Assembly: GCA_015060705.1 (NCBI GenBank)
Contig: SUXY01000018.1
Location: 1 to 47,322, forward strand
Source of the DNA: Bacteroides sp.
GTDB lineage: Bacteria > Bacteroidota > Bacteroidia > Bacteroidales > Bacteroidaceae
Length of the DNA stretch: 47,322 nucleotides
Reading direction: 5' to 3'
Numbering within the stretch: the stretch's first letter is position 1; each line of letters begins with the position of its first letter. The notes under the pieces are model-generated. The model was not told where the DNA came from. It worked only from the letters and a program-made list of their open reading frames with translations, and made no database searches. A program made the position numbers and the translations under genes. Of this stretch, positions 26,739 through 34,236 are shown in pieces.

Positions 26739-26766
26739 CAAAGTTAGGGCGAAAAGGCATTTCAAA
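26739..26766 (-). promoter_or_regulatory. Candidate promoter of the receptor-like gene
   Basis: The -7 box TAACTTTG is at 26739-26746 on the minus strand, a full match. TTTG at 26763-26766 is 16 bp upstream, shorter than the usual spacing. Confidence 0.45.
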
Positions 26767-26898
26767 CGGTTTATATCGGGAAGAACCTAAAGTGCAGATA
26801 ACTATGTAATCCACTCATAATCAACACACTTTAAAAAGAAAAGTTTATATCTGCCTTTTCCTTGCTTTATATGCAGGATGCAATATCAAAAAATCTCC

Positions 26899-26906
26899 TA
26901 TCTTTG
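26899..26906 (+). promoter_or_regulatory. -7 box for the TPR/HTH regulator-like gene
   Basis: TATCTTTG is a full match 15 bases before the chosen start. No good -33 box is seen at the expected distance. Confidence 0.45.
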
Positions 26907-26921
26907 CAGAAAAGAAACACC

Positions 26922-28430
26922 ATGCGTATATTGCTACTACTGATAACCATTGCTTTCGCCAGTTGCACATCCAAGCAAGCGAGCATCGACTTCCAACAAG
27001 TATTGGAAGACGCACAACCTCGTGCCAACCAAGGCAAGTCATTGAGTGAAGACACCCTACTTGTCCAAGCCCTAGAACATTATCAAAATATGGAGCTAAG
27101 AGATACTACGAAACTCCATCAAGCTACGATACTTGCCGCCTACCATTATTGGTGGAAAGGCGATAAACCCCAAGCATACGGTCTATTGGAATCCATCGCC
27201 GATACGGACAGAGAAGCTTTGATAACCCTAATCGATTTAGCCAGCAGAGACAATGATTTCGTCGCCTGTTACGAATACCTTAAACCGATGGTTCATGATG
27301 ATTCTGAAGACGAATTCTGGATTCAACAAGCATGGGCAGCACTACACTTTTATCTTAACCAACCCGAAGAATGTGAACGACTTTTCGACAATATCACCCA
27401 ATACATCCGCACCCCACAAGACTCTGCCCTCTATTGGCGACAAGTCCTACCCAATCATGCGGATATCATTAGTGACTATGGCAAACAAGAGAAAGCGATC
27501 CAACTTCAAGAGCAAGTCCTAAACCATTTCATGGGAAAAGACAGTATGAAGGTAGCTTTTGCACATGCTTCAATGGCACGTTATCATTTATTGCAAAACA
27601 ATCTGAAGAAAGCGGAGCAACATTTATTATTGGTAGAAAAGTATGCCAATGATGATTTCAGATACAATCCGGCCATGAACAGCTATCTGCAAATGCTTAA
27701 AAGTATCCTGAATTACGCCTTGAACAAACGTATCAACATGAAAGAATGGGCTATTTATACCAATTCCTTAGGAAACAATGCAGTAATCAAACAAGCCATG
27801 ATTGATGCCAAAGAAGAAAACAACCGCTTGCTTGCAGAACGTAACTTGAAACTGACCATCGAGAAGCAACGGACACAAATCATCACGACTTATGTGGTGT
27901 TGGCATTGATAGTCATCATTGCCGCATTGAGCTTCATCAGTTGGCGAAAGAAGCGCCAAGCCGAAGAGAAGGAAGAAGAGCTGGAAACCTTACGTATGCT
28001 TGTGACAGAATCGCAACAACATACCGAACAAAAGGACGACCGTTTCTTCAAGAAAATCATGTTGCAACAATTAGGAGTCATCCGCATGGCCGCTTCCAAT
28101 CCTACCGCCGCCAATCAGGAACTTATCCGAAGGATGTCCGAAATCGTAGACGGAGCCGTACCGGTAGATTCATTGCTCAATTGGGAAGACTTGTATCGTA
28201 CCATCGATTACATTTACGATGATTACTACACTCATCTGAAAAGCCAATATAGCGAACTCTTGAACGAAAAAGAAATCCAACTCTGTTGCTTGCTCCGTGC
28301 CAATTTCTCCACCAAGGAAATCAGTATCGTTAGCCAACAAAGCGTCCGGACGGTATATCAACGGAAGAGTGTCATCCGTCAGAAATTAGGCATGGAAGAG
28401 AAAGGAGATATTGTAGAATTCCTGGTATGA
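26922..28430 (+). CDS. TPR-containing membrane protein with C-terminal LuxR-like HTH (regulator-like)
   Basis: The 502-residue product starts at the ATG at 26922, which gives a lipoprotein signal (MRILLLLITIAFASC, Cys15); 20 further codons upstream overlap the promoter. The N-terminal 300 residues are helical, with TPR-like repeats (HASMARYHLLQNNLKKAEQH). A coiled coil comes next (EENNRLLAERNLKL), and then one transmembrane helix (TTYVVLALIVIIAALSFIS, about 327-345). The cytoplasmic part ends in KEIQLCCLLRANFSTKEIS and QSVRTVYQRKSVIRQKLG, a LuxR-like helix-turn-helix. This architecture is common in Bacteroidota. It could sense something in the periplasm and regulate the divergent receptor gene, which is inference. 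Lipidation and a later transmembrane helix together would be unusual, so the signal may act as a plain one. Confidence 0.75.
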   Translation: MRILLLLITIAFASCTSKQASIDFQQVLEDAQPRANQGKSLSEDTLLVQALEHYQNMELRDTTKLHQATILAAYHYWWKGDKPQAYGLLESIADTDREALITLIDLASRDNDFVACYEYLKPMVHDDSEDEFWIQQAWAALHFYLNQPEECERLFDNITQYIRTPQDSALYWRQVLPNHADIISDYGKQEKAIQLQEQVLNHFMGKDSMKVAFAHASMARYHLLQNNLKKAEQHLLLVEKYANDDFRYNPAMNSYLQMLKSILNYALNKRINMKEWAIYTNSLGNNAVIKQAMIDAKEENNRLLAERNLKLTIEKQRTQIITTYVVLALIVIIAALSFISWRKKRQAEEKEEELETLRMLVTESQQHTEQKDDRFFKKIMLQQLGVIRMAASNPTAANQELIRRMSEIVDGAVPVDSLLNWEDLYRTIDYIYDDYYTHLKSQYSELLNEKEIQLCCLLRANFSTKEISIVSQQSVRTVYQRKSVIRQKLGMEEKGDIVEFLV

Positions 28431-28529
28431 TAGGTCTAATGAAAAAAAAGTTGCATCTTGCATGCAATATTTCGGGCTTTTCTCTATTTATAGAGTAAAA
28501 AGAGATTATGAGCCCTTAAAAGAAAGACT

Positions 28530-29762
28530 ATGATGAAGAAATTTTTTTGCATGATGCTATTGGCAGGCTTCCTGACTGGATGCTCGAACGATGATGATGG
28601 TGCCCGTCCTAAGGAAAGAAAAATTATCGAACTTTCACGCTCAGAACAAGTGATGACGGAAGAAACCACCGACTTTGCTTTCCGATTCTTTCAACAAGTG
28701 AATGCATCCGAAACAGAACAACCCAACTGGATGATTTCACCTCTCAGCGCAAGCATGGCACTCGGCATGATAACCAACGGAGCTGAAGGAAATACATTGA
28801 AGGAAATGAAAGCGACCCTGGGATTCAGCGAAGCCAGCATTGATGAAATGAATGCCTATTATCGTAGGATTCTCACAGAACTTCCTGAATTGGACAACAC
28901 AACCCAACTGGGACTAGCCAATTCCATCTGGATTAACCAAGACTTCGAAGTGAAAAGCCCGTTTGTGGATGTAAACAAGCAGATGTATGATGCCAAGGTA
29001 AGCAATCTGAACTTCTCGGCTACCAATGCGCCGTCCACCATCAACAACTGGTGTTCCGACAAGACAAACGGTCTCATAACCAAAGTCATTGAAAACATCC
29101 AACCTGACACCAAGATGTTTCTCCTGAACGCCCTATATTTTAAAGGCATTTGGAAAAAGGGATACAATTTTCTGGAATCCAACACCCAAAAAGACAATTT
29201 CACGTGCATTGACGGAAGCGTCGTACAAGTTCCAATGATGCATCAGAGCAATTCGTACAGCTACACGACCAATGAGTTTTTCCAAATGGCACGTTTCGAC
29301 TATGGAAATGGAGCATTTGGCATGACTATCCTACTGCCCAATGAAGAGCTTGGCTTGAATGAAAGCTTAAAAGCCTTGACATCCGAAAACTGGAAGAAAT
29401 GGAATGAAGAACGTAGAAGCCAAAAACTCTTGGTCAAGTTTCCTCATCTCAACATCCAATACAGAAAGGACCTGATAAACGACATGAGTACATTAGGCAT
29501 GAAAGATGCCTTCAATTCATCGGCCGATTTCTCCGGTATTTCATCAAACCAACTGTACCTGAGCTTACTTGAACAACATACATATTTAAAAGTGGATGAA
29601 AAAGGAACAGAAGCTGCTGCTGTTACCATAGGAGGAATGTCGAATTCGGCAGGACCTGCTCCAATTCCCATCGACTTTTTCCTCAACCGCCCGTTCGCTT
29701 TCATGATAACGGAAGCAAGTACGGGAGCTGTACTCTTTATGGGTAAAGTAACGAAGCTGTAA
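28530..29762 (+). CDS. Serpin-family protease inhibitor, lipoprotein
   Basis: The 410-residue product has a lipobox (GFLTGC, Cys18) and a complete serpin fold. Landmarks are NWMISPLSASMALGM, TLLNALYFKG-like FLLNALYFKGIWKK, and the C-terminal RPFAFMITEASTGAVLFMGKV. The reactive-centre hinge is EKGTEAAAVT (357-366), with small residues at P12-P10, the sign of an inhibitory serpin. Counting from the hinge puts P1 near Ser373 in GGMSNSAGPAP, which suggests elastase- or subtilisin-like targets, though P1 assignment by counting is uncertain. Similar bacterial serpins, such as miropin of Tannerella, protect against host proteases. The gene stands alone, with an internal hairpin (CTCTAT/ATAGAG) in the 99-bp gap upstream. 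Confidence 0.92.
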   Translation: MMKKFFCMMLLAGFLTGCSNDDDGARPKERKIIELSRSEQVMTEETTDFAFRFFQQVNASETEQPNWMISPLSASMALGMITNGAEGNTLKEMKATLGFSEASIDEMNAYYRRILTELPELDNTTQLGLANSIWINQDFEVKSPFVDVNKQMYDAKVSNLNFSATNAPSTINNWCSDKTNGLITKVIENIQPDTKMFLLNALYFKGIWKKGYNFLESNTQKDNFTCIDGSVVQVPMMHQSNSYSYTTNEFFQMARFDYGNGAFGMTILLPNEELGLNESLKALTSENWKKWNEERRSQKLLVKFPHLNIQYRKDLINDMSTLGMKDAFNSSADFSGISSNQLYLSLLEQHTYLKVDEKGTEAAAVTIGGMSNSAGPAPIPIDFFLNRPFAFMITEASTGAVLFMGKVTKL

Positions 29763-29765
29763 TAA

Positions 29766-29806
29766 AAAAATCTCGGACTCATCGACATAATGAATCCGAG
29801 ATTTTC
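29766..29806. terminator. Bidirectional terminator between the serpin gene and hisS
   Basis: AATCTCGGA (29769-29777) and TCCGAGATT (29795-29803) form a perfect stem with A/T runs on both sides, serving the two converging genes. Confidence 0.85.
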
Positions 29807-29823
29807 TTTCTATCAGAAATCAG

Positions 29824-31188
29824 TTATCCCTTGATAGCCGTCAACAATTCTTCTGGAATCACCAACGATTGTTCACCAGTGGTCATGTTCTTCAAGGTGA
29901 GCTTACCTTCGTTCATTTCATTTTCTCCTACGATAGCCACGTACGGAATGTTCTTGTCGTTGGCATAGCTCATTTGCTTCTTCATCTTGGCGCTATCCGG
30001 ATAGATTTCGGCACGGATACCGGCATCACGAGCGGCCGACAATACCGGCAAGCAATAAGCCGCTTCCTTTTCGCCAAAATTCACGAACAAGAGTTGGGTA
30101 GCGTTTACGGCTTCCTTCGGATAGAGGTCGAGTTGGTTGAGTACGTCATAGATACGGTCGGCACCGAACGAGATACCCACACCGCTCATACCGCTCATGC
30201 CAAACACACCTGTCAAGTTGTCATAGCGTCCACCGCCACTGATGCTACCAATCTGTACATCGAGTGCCTTCACTTCGAAGATGGCACCGGTATAGTAGTT
30301 CAATCCACGTGCCAAAGTCAAATCGAGTTCCACTTCGCTCTTCACGCCGAGAGAGGCGACGGTCTTGAGGATGAATTCGCTTTCTTCCACACCCTTCAAA
30401 CCGGTTTCGCTAGCCGAGAGTACGGTCTTCAAGGTTTCGAGCTTTTCTTCATTGGTACCACTCAACATGATAATCGGTTGAAGCTTTTCGATAGCTTCTT
30501 GTGGAATACCCTTGGATGCGAGTTCCGCATTGACATTGTCGAGACCAATCTTGTCGAGTTTGTCGATAGCTACGGTAATGTCTACAATCTTGTCCGCTTC
30601 GCCAATGATTTCGGCAATACCGGTCAATATCTTACGGTTGTTAATCTTGATGGATACACGGATGCCGAACTTGCCATACACACGGTCAATCATCTGTACG
30701 AGTTCCACTTCGTTAAGGAGCGAGTTGCTGCCTACCACGTCGGCATCGCACTGATAAAATTCACGATAGCGACCCTTCTGAGGACGGTCTGCACGCCACA
30801 CGGGCTGGATTTGATAACGCTTGAACGGGAAGCTGATTTCATCACGGTGCATCACCACATAACGGGCAAACGGAACGGTAAGGTCGTAACGCAAACCTTT
30901 CTCACAAAACTTGCTGGCCAGCTTGGCGGCATTGCGGCTAAGCAACTCCTCATCGGTCAAGCAAGAGAAGTAATCGCCTGAGTTCTGAATCTTGAACAAG
31001 AGCTTGTCACCTTCATCGCCATACTTACCCATCAAAGTCGAAAGATTTTCCATGGATGGGGTTTCAATCTGCTGATAGCCGAAGAGGTGGAATACCTCAC
31101 GAATGGTATTGAATATATAGTTGCGCTTCGCCATTTCTACCGGCGAGAAGTCGCGTGTTCCCTTTGGGATACTTGGTTTCTGAGCCAT
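29824..31188 (-). CDS. hisS: Histidyl-tRNA synthetase
   Basis: This class II synthetase charges tRNA-His in the cytoplasm. The 454-residue product shows the start [19 protein letters not shown], motif 1 region ([13 protein letters not shown]), motif 2 ([25 protein letters not shown]), and the histidine-specific [15 protein letters not shown]. Motif 3 is near [13 protein letters not shown], with the anticodon-binding domain at the end (roughly 355-454). A TACCTTTG -7 box on the minus strand at 31235-31242 lies upstream beside a small CACCTT/AAGGTG hairpin. The next upstream element is hairpin repeat copy B. Confidence 0.97.
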   Translation of the reverse strand: MAQKPSIPKGTRDFSPVEMAKRNYIFNTIREVFHLFGYQQIETPSMENLSTLMGKYGDEGDKLLFKIQNSGDYFSCLTDEELLSRNAAKLASKFCEKGLRYDLTVPFARYVVMHRDEISFPFKRYQIQPVWRADRPQKGRYREFYQCDADVVGSNSLLNEVELVQMIDRVYGKFGIRVSIKINNRKILTGIAEIIGEADKIVDITVAIDKLDKIGLDNVNAELASKGIPQEAIEKLQPIIMLSGTNEEKLETLKTVLSASETGLKGVEESEFILKTVASLGVKSEVELDLTLARGLNYYTGAIFEVKALDVQIGSISGGGRYDNLTGVFGMSGMSGVGISFGADRIYDVLNQLDLYPKEAVNATQLLFVNFGEKEAAYCLPVLSAARDAGIRAEIYPDSAKMKKQMSYANDKNIPYVAIVGENEMNEGKLTLKNMTTGEQSLVIPEELLTAIKG

Positions 31189-31278
31189 AATTTGAGTTAT
31201 GAGTTATAAGTTATCACCTTTATTTAATAAGGTGCAAAGGTATAGTTTTTTCTTGATTCTATAAAATAAAAAAACGAT

Positions 31279-31362
31279 GTCATTCAGAGCGAAGTGAAGA
31301 ATCTCGAATACACCCACGTGAATGTATCCGAGATTCTTCGTCACTACGTTCCTCTGAATGAC
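31279..31362 (+). repeat. Dispersed hairpin repeat, copy B (intergenic)
   Basis: GTCATTCAGAG at the left and CTCTGAATGAC at the right are perfect inverted ends, and AATCTCG/CGAGATT pair further in. The length is 84 bp. It lies between the hisS promoter and the end of the YugP-type peptidase gene and could form the only strong hairpin after that gene. Confidence 0.9.
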
Positions 31363-31399
31363 AACATACGGACAGGAGGAACGGAAATATCATCTACGA

Positions 31400-32074
31400 T
31401 TAATCGCGACGACCCATATAAATCATCACATAATAAATCAAGGTTGCCAAGGAGCTGAGAGCAGCTACTACATAAGTATAAGCGGCCGACTTCAAGGCGT
31501 CTTCTGCGGCTTTGTGATTATAGCTATTGGTGATACCTGCACGACTCATCCAAGCCAAAGCACGCTGGCTGGCATTGATTTCCACCGGAAGGGTGATGAA
31601 ACTGAACAAGGTAGATGCCGCAAACAAGACGATACCTGCCAACAAAATCTGAGGCATGGATTGTACCATCAGGATACCTGCCAACAATACCCAACTCACA
31701 ATGCTGGACGAGAATTGAACCACTGGTACCAATGCCGAACGCATCTTAAGCGGAGCATATGCACGGGCATGCTGAACGGCATGACCACATTCGTGAGCCG
31801 CTACGGCCGCGGCCGCTACGCTATTGCTACCATACACCCCTTCACTCAAGTTCACGGTCTTGTTGGCCGGATTATAGTGGTCGGTTAACATACCCGGAGT
31901 ACTGGTCACCTTTACATCATAGATACCATTGTCCTGCAACATCTTGATGGCCACATCACGGCCCGTCATTCCGTTCATCAACGGCATCTTGGAATACTTC
32001 TCAAACTTGTTTTTCAAATTCGCCTGCACCAAGTAACTGATGAGGGCGATTCCAATAAATAATATCCAATACAT
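31400..32074 (-). CDS. YugP-type membrane zinc metallopeptidase (PF04298)
   Basis: The 224-residue membrane protein begins with a transmembrane helix (MYWILFIGIALISYLVQA). It has the zinc-peptidase motif HECGHAVQH (His94, Glu95, His98) and two further hydrophobic segments (about 120-160), then SAAYTYVVAALSSLATLIYYV near the end. The family occurs in most Bacteroidota and Firmicutes; its substrates are not established. It appears to be a single-gene unit. Confidence 0.88.
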   Translation of the reverse strand: MYWILFIGIALISYLVQANLKNKFEKYSKMPLMNGMTGRDVAIKMLQDNGIYDVKVTSTPGMLTDHYNPANKTVNLSEGVYGSNSVAAAAVAAHECGHAVQHARAYAPLKMRSALVPVVQFSSSIVSWVLLAGILMVQSMPQILLAGIVLFAASTLFSFITLPVEINASQRALAWMSRAGITNSYNHKAAEDALKSAAYTYVVAALSSLATLIYYVMIYMGRRD

Positions 32075-32158
32075 AATGTCTTTTTCTATTTTTGGTTAAA
32101 GATACATGAACTATCCTACAAAAGCCGTGCCAAAGCCTATCTTTTAGTAAGAATTAAG

Positions 32159-32208
32159 AAAGAATGTCAGTTTCTTGGCGGGAAATGTTAATAAGCATGA
32201 CATTCTTT
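32159..32208. promoter_or_regulatory. Inverted repeat upstream of the AraC-family gene
   Basis: AAAGAATGTCA (32159-32169) recurs as its exact complement TGACATTCTTT (32198-32208), with 28 bp between. It lies in the divergent gap between the YugP-type and AraC-type genes, about 55-100 bp upstream of the AraC -7 box, where a regulator or autoregulation site would be expected. It could also be just a hairpin. Confidence 0.4.
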
Positions 32209-32261
32209 TAAACTTTACTGAAATAACGGACATACAGAACACTTCATTCGGCCTTTTTATT

Positions 32262-32269
32262 TAAATTTG
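32262..32269 (+). promoter_or_regulatory. -7 box for the AraC-family gene
   Basis: TAAATTTG is a full match, 16 bases before the start codon. The -33 region is poor, which would fit an activator-dependent promoter. Confidence 0.5.
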
Positions 32270-32285
32270 TAGAAAACTAAGAACT

Positions 32286-33194
32286 ATGGAACAAGAAATA
32301 CAAGACATATCCATCAAACGCATTCAAGAAGCTTTGCCTAATGTAAAAGGGATAGCCAATGAATTAATCATCGACCATAACGAGTTCCTTGTACCCGAAA
32401 CAAGAAACCCGATTCATAAATATCCCATTCGGATGGACGGTTTGTTTATCGGACTCCGCGAAAAAGGGAAAGTATGCTTCAATATCAACCTGAAGGAATT
32501 CGAAGTAGGTCCCAACGATTTGGTCATCTGTTCACCGGGTGACTTGATGCAATCTTCCTCTTTACAAGACGGGGCACATCTTTCACAAATCATGATGGTT
32601 TCTTCCAATTTCCTGAAAGAGATGTACATCAGCCTAAATAGCTTCATGCCTTTCTTCGCTTCCCAAAAGGAGCACCCCGTGTTCCACTTGACCGAAGATG
32701 AAGTAAAAGAACTGACACATTTCTTCATGGGAATAAAAAGCGCCGTCGAAGGCGATGATTACTTCAAGGTAGACATCACCAAGCGATTGCTAGCGGCATA
32801 CCTATATAAATTGGGTTCTATCCTCTATCGCCATCGTCCAGAACTTCAAGCCGAAGCCGCCAAGCCTTTAAAGCGCGAAGAAATCCTGTTCAAGGAATTC
32901 ATCCGATTGGTAAGCGAGCATCATCGCAAGGAGCGTCGAGTGGACTTCTATGCTGATCAATTGTTCCTGAGTTCGAAGCATTTCTCCACCGTTATCAAGA
33001 AGGTGAGTGGAAAGACCGCGGGGCAATGGATTGATGAGTATGTGATATTGGAGGCAAAGACCTTGTTGAAGTACTCGGCCATGTCCATTCAGGAAGTGGC
33101 GTATTACATGAACTTCCCGAATCCTTCCTTCTTCGGGAAATACTTCAAGCATCATACCGGATTATCGCCTAGTGAATACAAGGCACAGATGTAA
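32286..33194 (+). CDS. AraC-family transcriptional regulator
   Basis: The 302-residue product has an N-terminal cupin-like sensing region (about 20-170). A C-terminal pair of helix-turn-helix motifs follows (about 200-302): FYADQLFLSSKHFSTVIKKV, then MSIQEVAYYMNFPNPSFFG and the family-typical YFKHHTGLSPSEYKAQ. The C-terminal HTH is well conserved; the ligand and targets are unknown. It is divergent from the YugP-type peptidase gene and ends at a bidirectional hairpin. Confidence 0.92.
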   Translation: MEQEIQDISIKRIQEALPNVKGIANELIIDHNEFLVPETRNPIHKYPIRMDGLFIGLREKGKVCFNINLKEFEVGPNDLVICSPGDLMQSSSLQDGAHLSQIMMVSSNFLKEMYISLNSFMPFFASQKEHPVFHLTEDEVKELTHFFMGIKSAVEGDDYFKVDITKRLLAAYLYKLGSILYRHRPELQAEAAKPLKREEILFKEFIRLVSEHHRKERRVDFYADQLFLSSKHFSTVIKKVSGKTAGQWIDEYVILEAKTLLKYSAMSIQEVAYYMNFPNPSFFGKYFKHHTGLSPSEYKAQM

Positions 33195-33197
33195 TAA

Positions 33198-33224
33198 GAA
33201 AGGGGCTTCCAAAGCCCCTTTCTC
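33198..33224. terminator. Bidirectional terminator between the AraC-type and nucleotidyltransferase genes
   Basis: GAAAGGGGCTT (33198-33208) pairs with AAGCCCCTTTC (33212-33222) around loop CCA, and T-rich sequence follows. Confidence 0.8.
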
Positions 33225-33234
33225 TATTTATGTT

Positions 33235-34149
33235 TTATTCAAACAACTTTTCAGGATATTCACCAGCATCAACCAATGCCTTGATCTTGTCTACTACACC
33301 CTGACGGTCCTCCGGATAAGTAACACCGAACCACTTGCTAGTAGTATCGAGGATTTCTACGGTTGCAGTACCATCGTTGATGAGCTTGTCCACCATCAAA
33401 GGAATGAAGAATTCGCTCTTCAAGTTTTCCATGTTCTTCGGATCGCTCAAGAATGACTTGAAGAATTCCTGGCTATATTCGAAGTAGTCCGGAGTAAAGC
33501 CCCAGAAGTTCATACTAGCCGGAGTTGTGTCCGGAGTAGCTACCCATTGTTCGTTTTCATCCAAATACTTCACTTCGCCATCCATGCGTTGGATCTTGGT
33601 ACGTTCTACTACAGAAGTCAGCTGATTCTTTTCATTAGCTGTACAGAGACCACGTGATACTGTACCGCTTTCACTCAATGTATTGCCTACACGGAAGCCA
33701 ACCATTGCATAAGTGTTCTTGGCACCTTCTGGAAGTTCAGACAAGAACTTACCCATTACTTGATAAGAGTCGCTACCATAGAAGTCATCGCAATTGATTA
33801 CCGCAAATGGTTCGTTAATTACACCAGCACCCATCATAACCGCATGATTAGTACCCCATGGCTTAGTACGGTCTGCCGGACAAGTAAAACCTTCTGGAAG
33901 TGCATCCAATGCTTGGAATACCAATTCACAAGGGATGTGACCTTCATATTTAGAAATAATCTTTTCCTTGAATTCTTCTTCGAAATCCTTACGGATTACA
34001 AATACCAACTTGCCGAAGCCAGCCTTGATTGCATCATAGATAGAGTAGTCCATGATTGTTTCACCATTCGGTCCCAGACCGTCCAACTGCTTCAAGCCAC
34101 CATAACGGCTACCCATACCAGCCGCTAACAAAAATAATGTAGGTTTCAT
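33235..34149 (-). CDS. Sugar-phosphate nucleotidyltransferase-like protein
   Basis: The 304-residue cytoplasmic protein begins LFLLAAGMGSRYGGLKQ, the nucleotide-binding signature of the GT-A NTP-transferase family (GlmU/RmlA-like). VINCDDFYG carries the metal-binding aspartates at about residues 119-120. No acyltransferase repeat domain is present. The sugar and nucleotide cannot be assigned. It stands alone here. A TAAGTTTG -7 box lies on the minus strand at 34187-34194, about 38 bases before the start. Confidence 0.85.
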   Translation of the reverse strand: MKPTLFLLAAGMGSRYGGLKQLDGLGPNGETIMDYSIYDAIKAGFGKLVFVIRKDFEEEFKEKIISKYEGHIPCELVFQALDALPEGFTCPADRTKPWGTNHAVMMGAGVINEPFAVINCDDFYGSDSYQVMGKFLSELPEGAKNTYAMVGFRVGNTLSESGTVSRGLCTANEKNQLTSVVERTKIQRMDGEVKYLDENEQWVATPDTTPASMNFWGFTPDYFEYSQEFFKSFLSDPKNMENLKSEFFIPLMVDKLINDGTATVEILDTTSKWFGVTYPEDRQGVVDKIKALVDAGEYPEKLFE

Positions 34150-34236
34150 AAAATCAGATTTTTTATTTAATTAAAGTTCATTACCGCAAACTTACATAAA
34201 AATCTTGAACTTATGAAACCAAAAACATCTTTTTTA

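Noticed and set aside
26794-26854. GCAGATA/TATCTGC inverted repeat in the receptor/regulator gap
   Set aside because: Only 7 bp with 47 bp between, in AT-rich sequence; not distinguishable from chance.
28472-28518. GGGCT...AGCCC hairpin with inner CTCTAT/ATAGAG before the serpin gene
   Set aside because: No T-run follows, so it is not a convincing terminator, and no known leader RNA is recognised.
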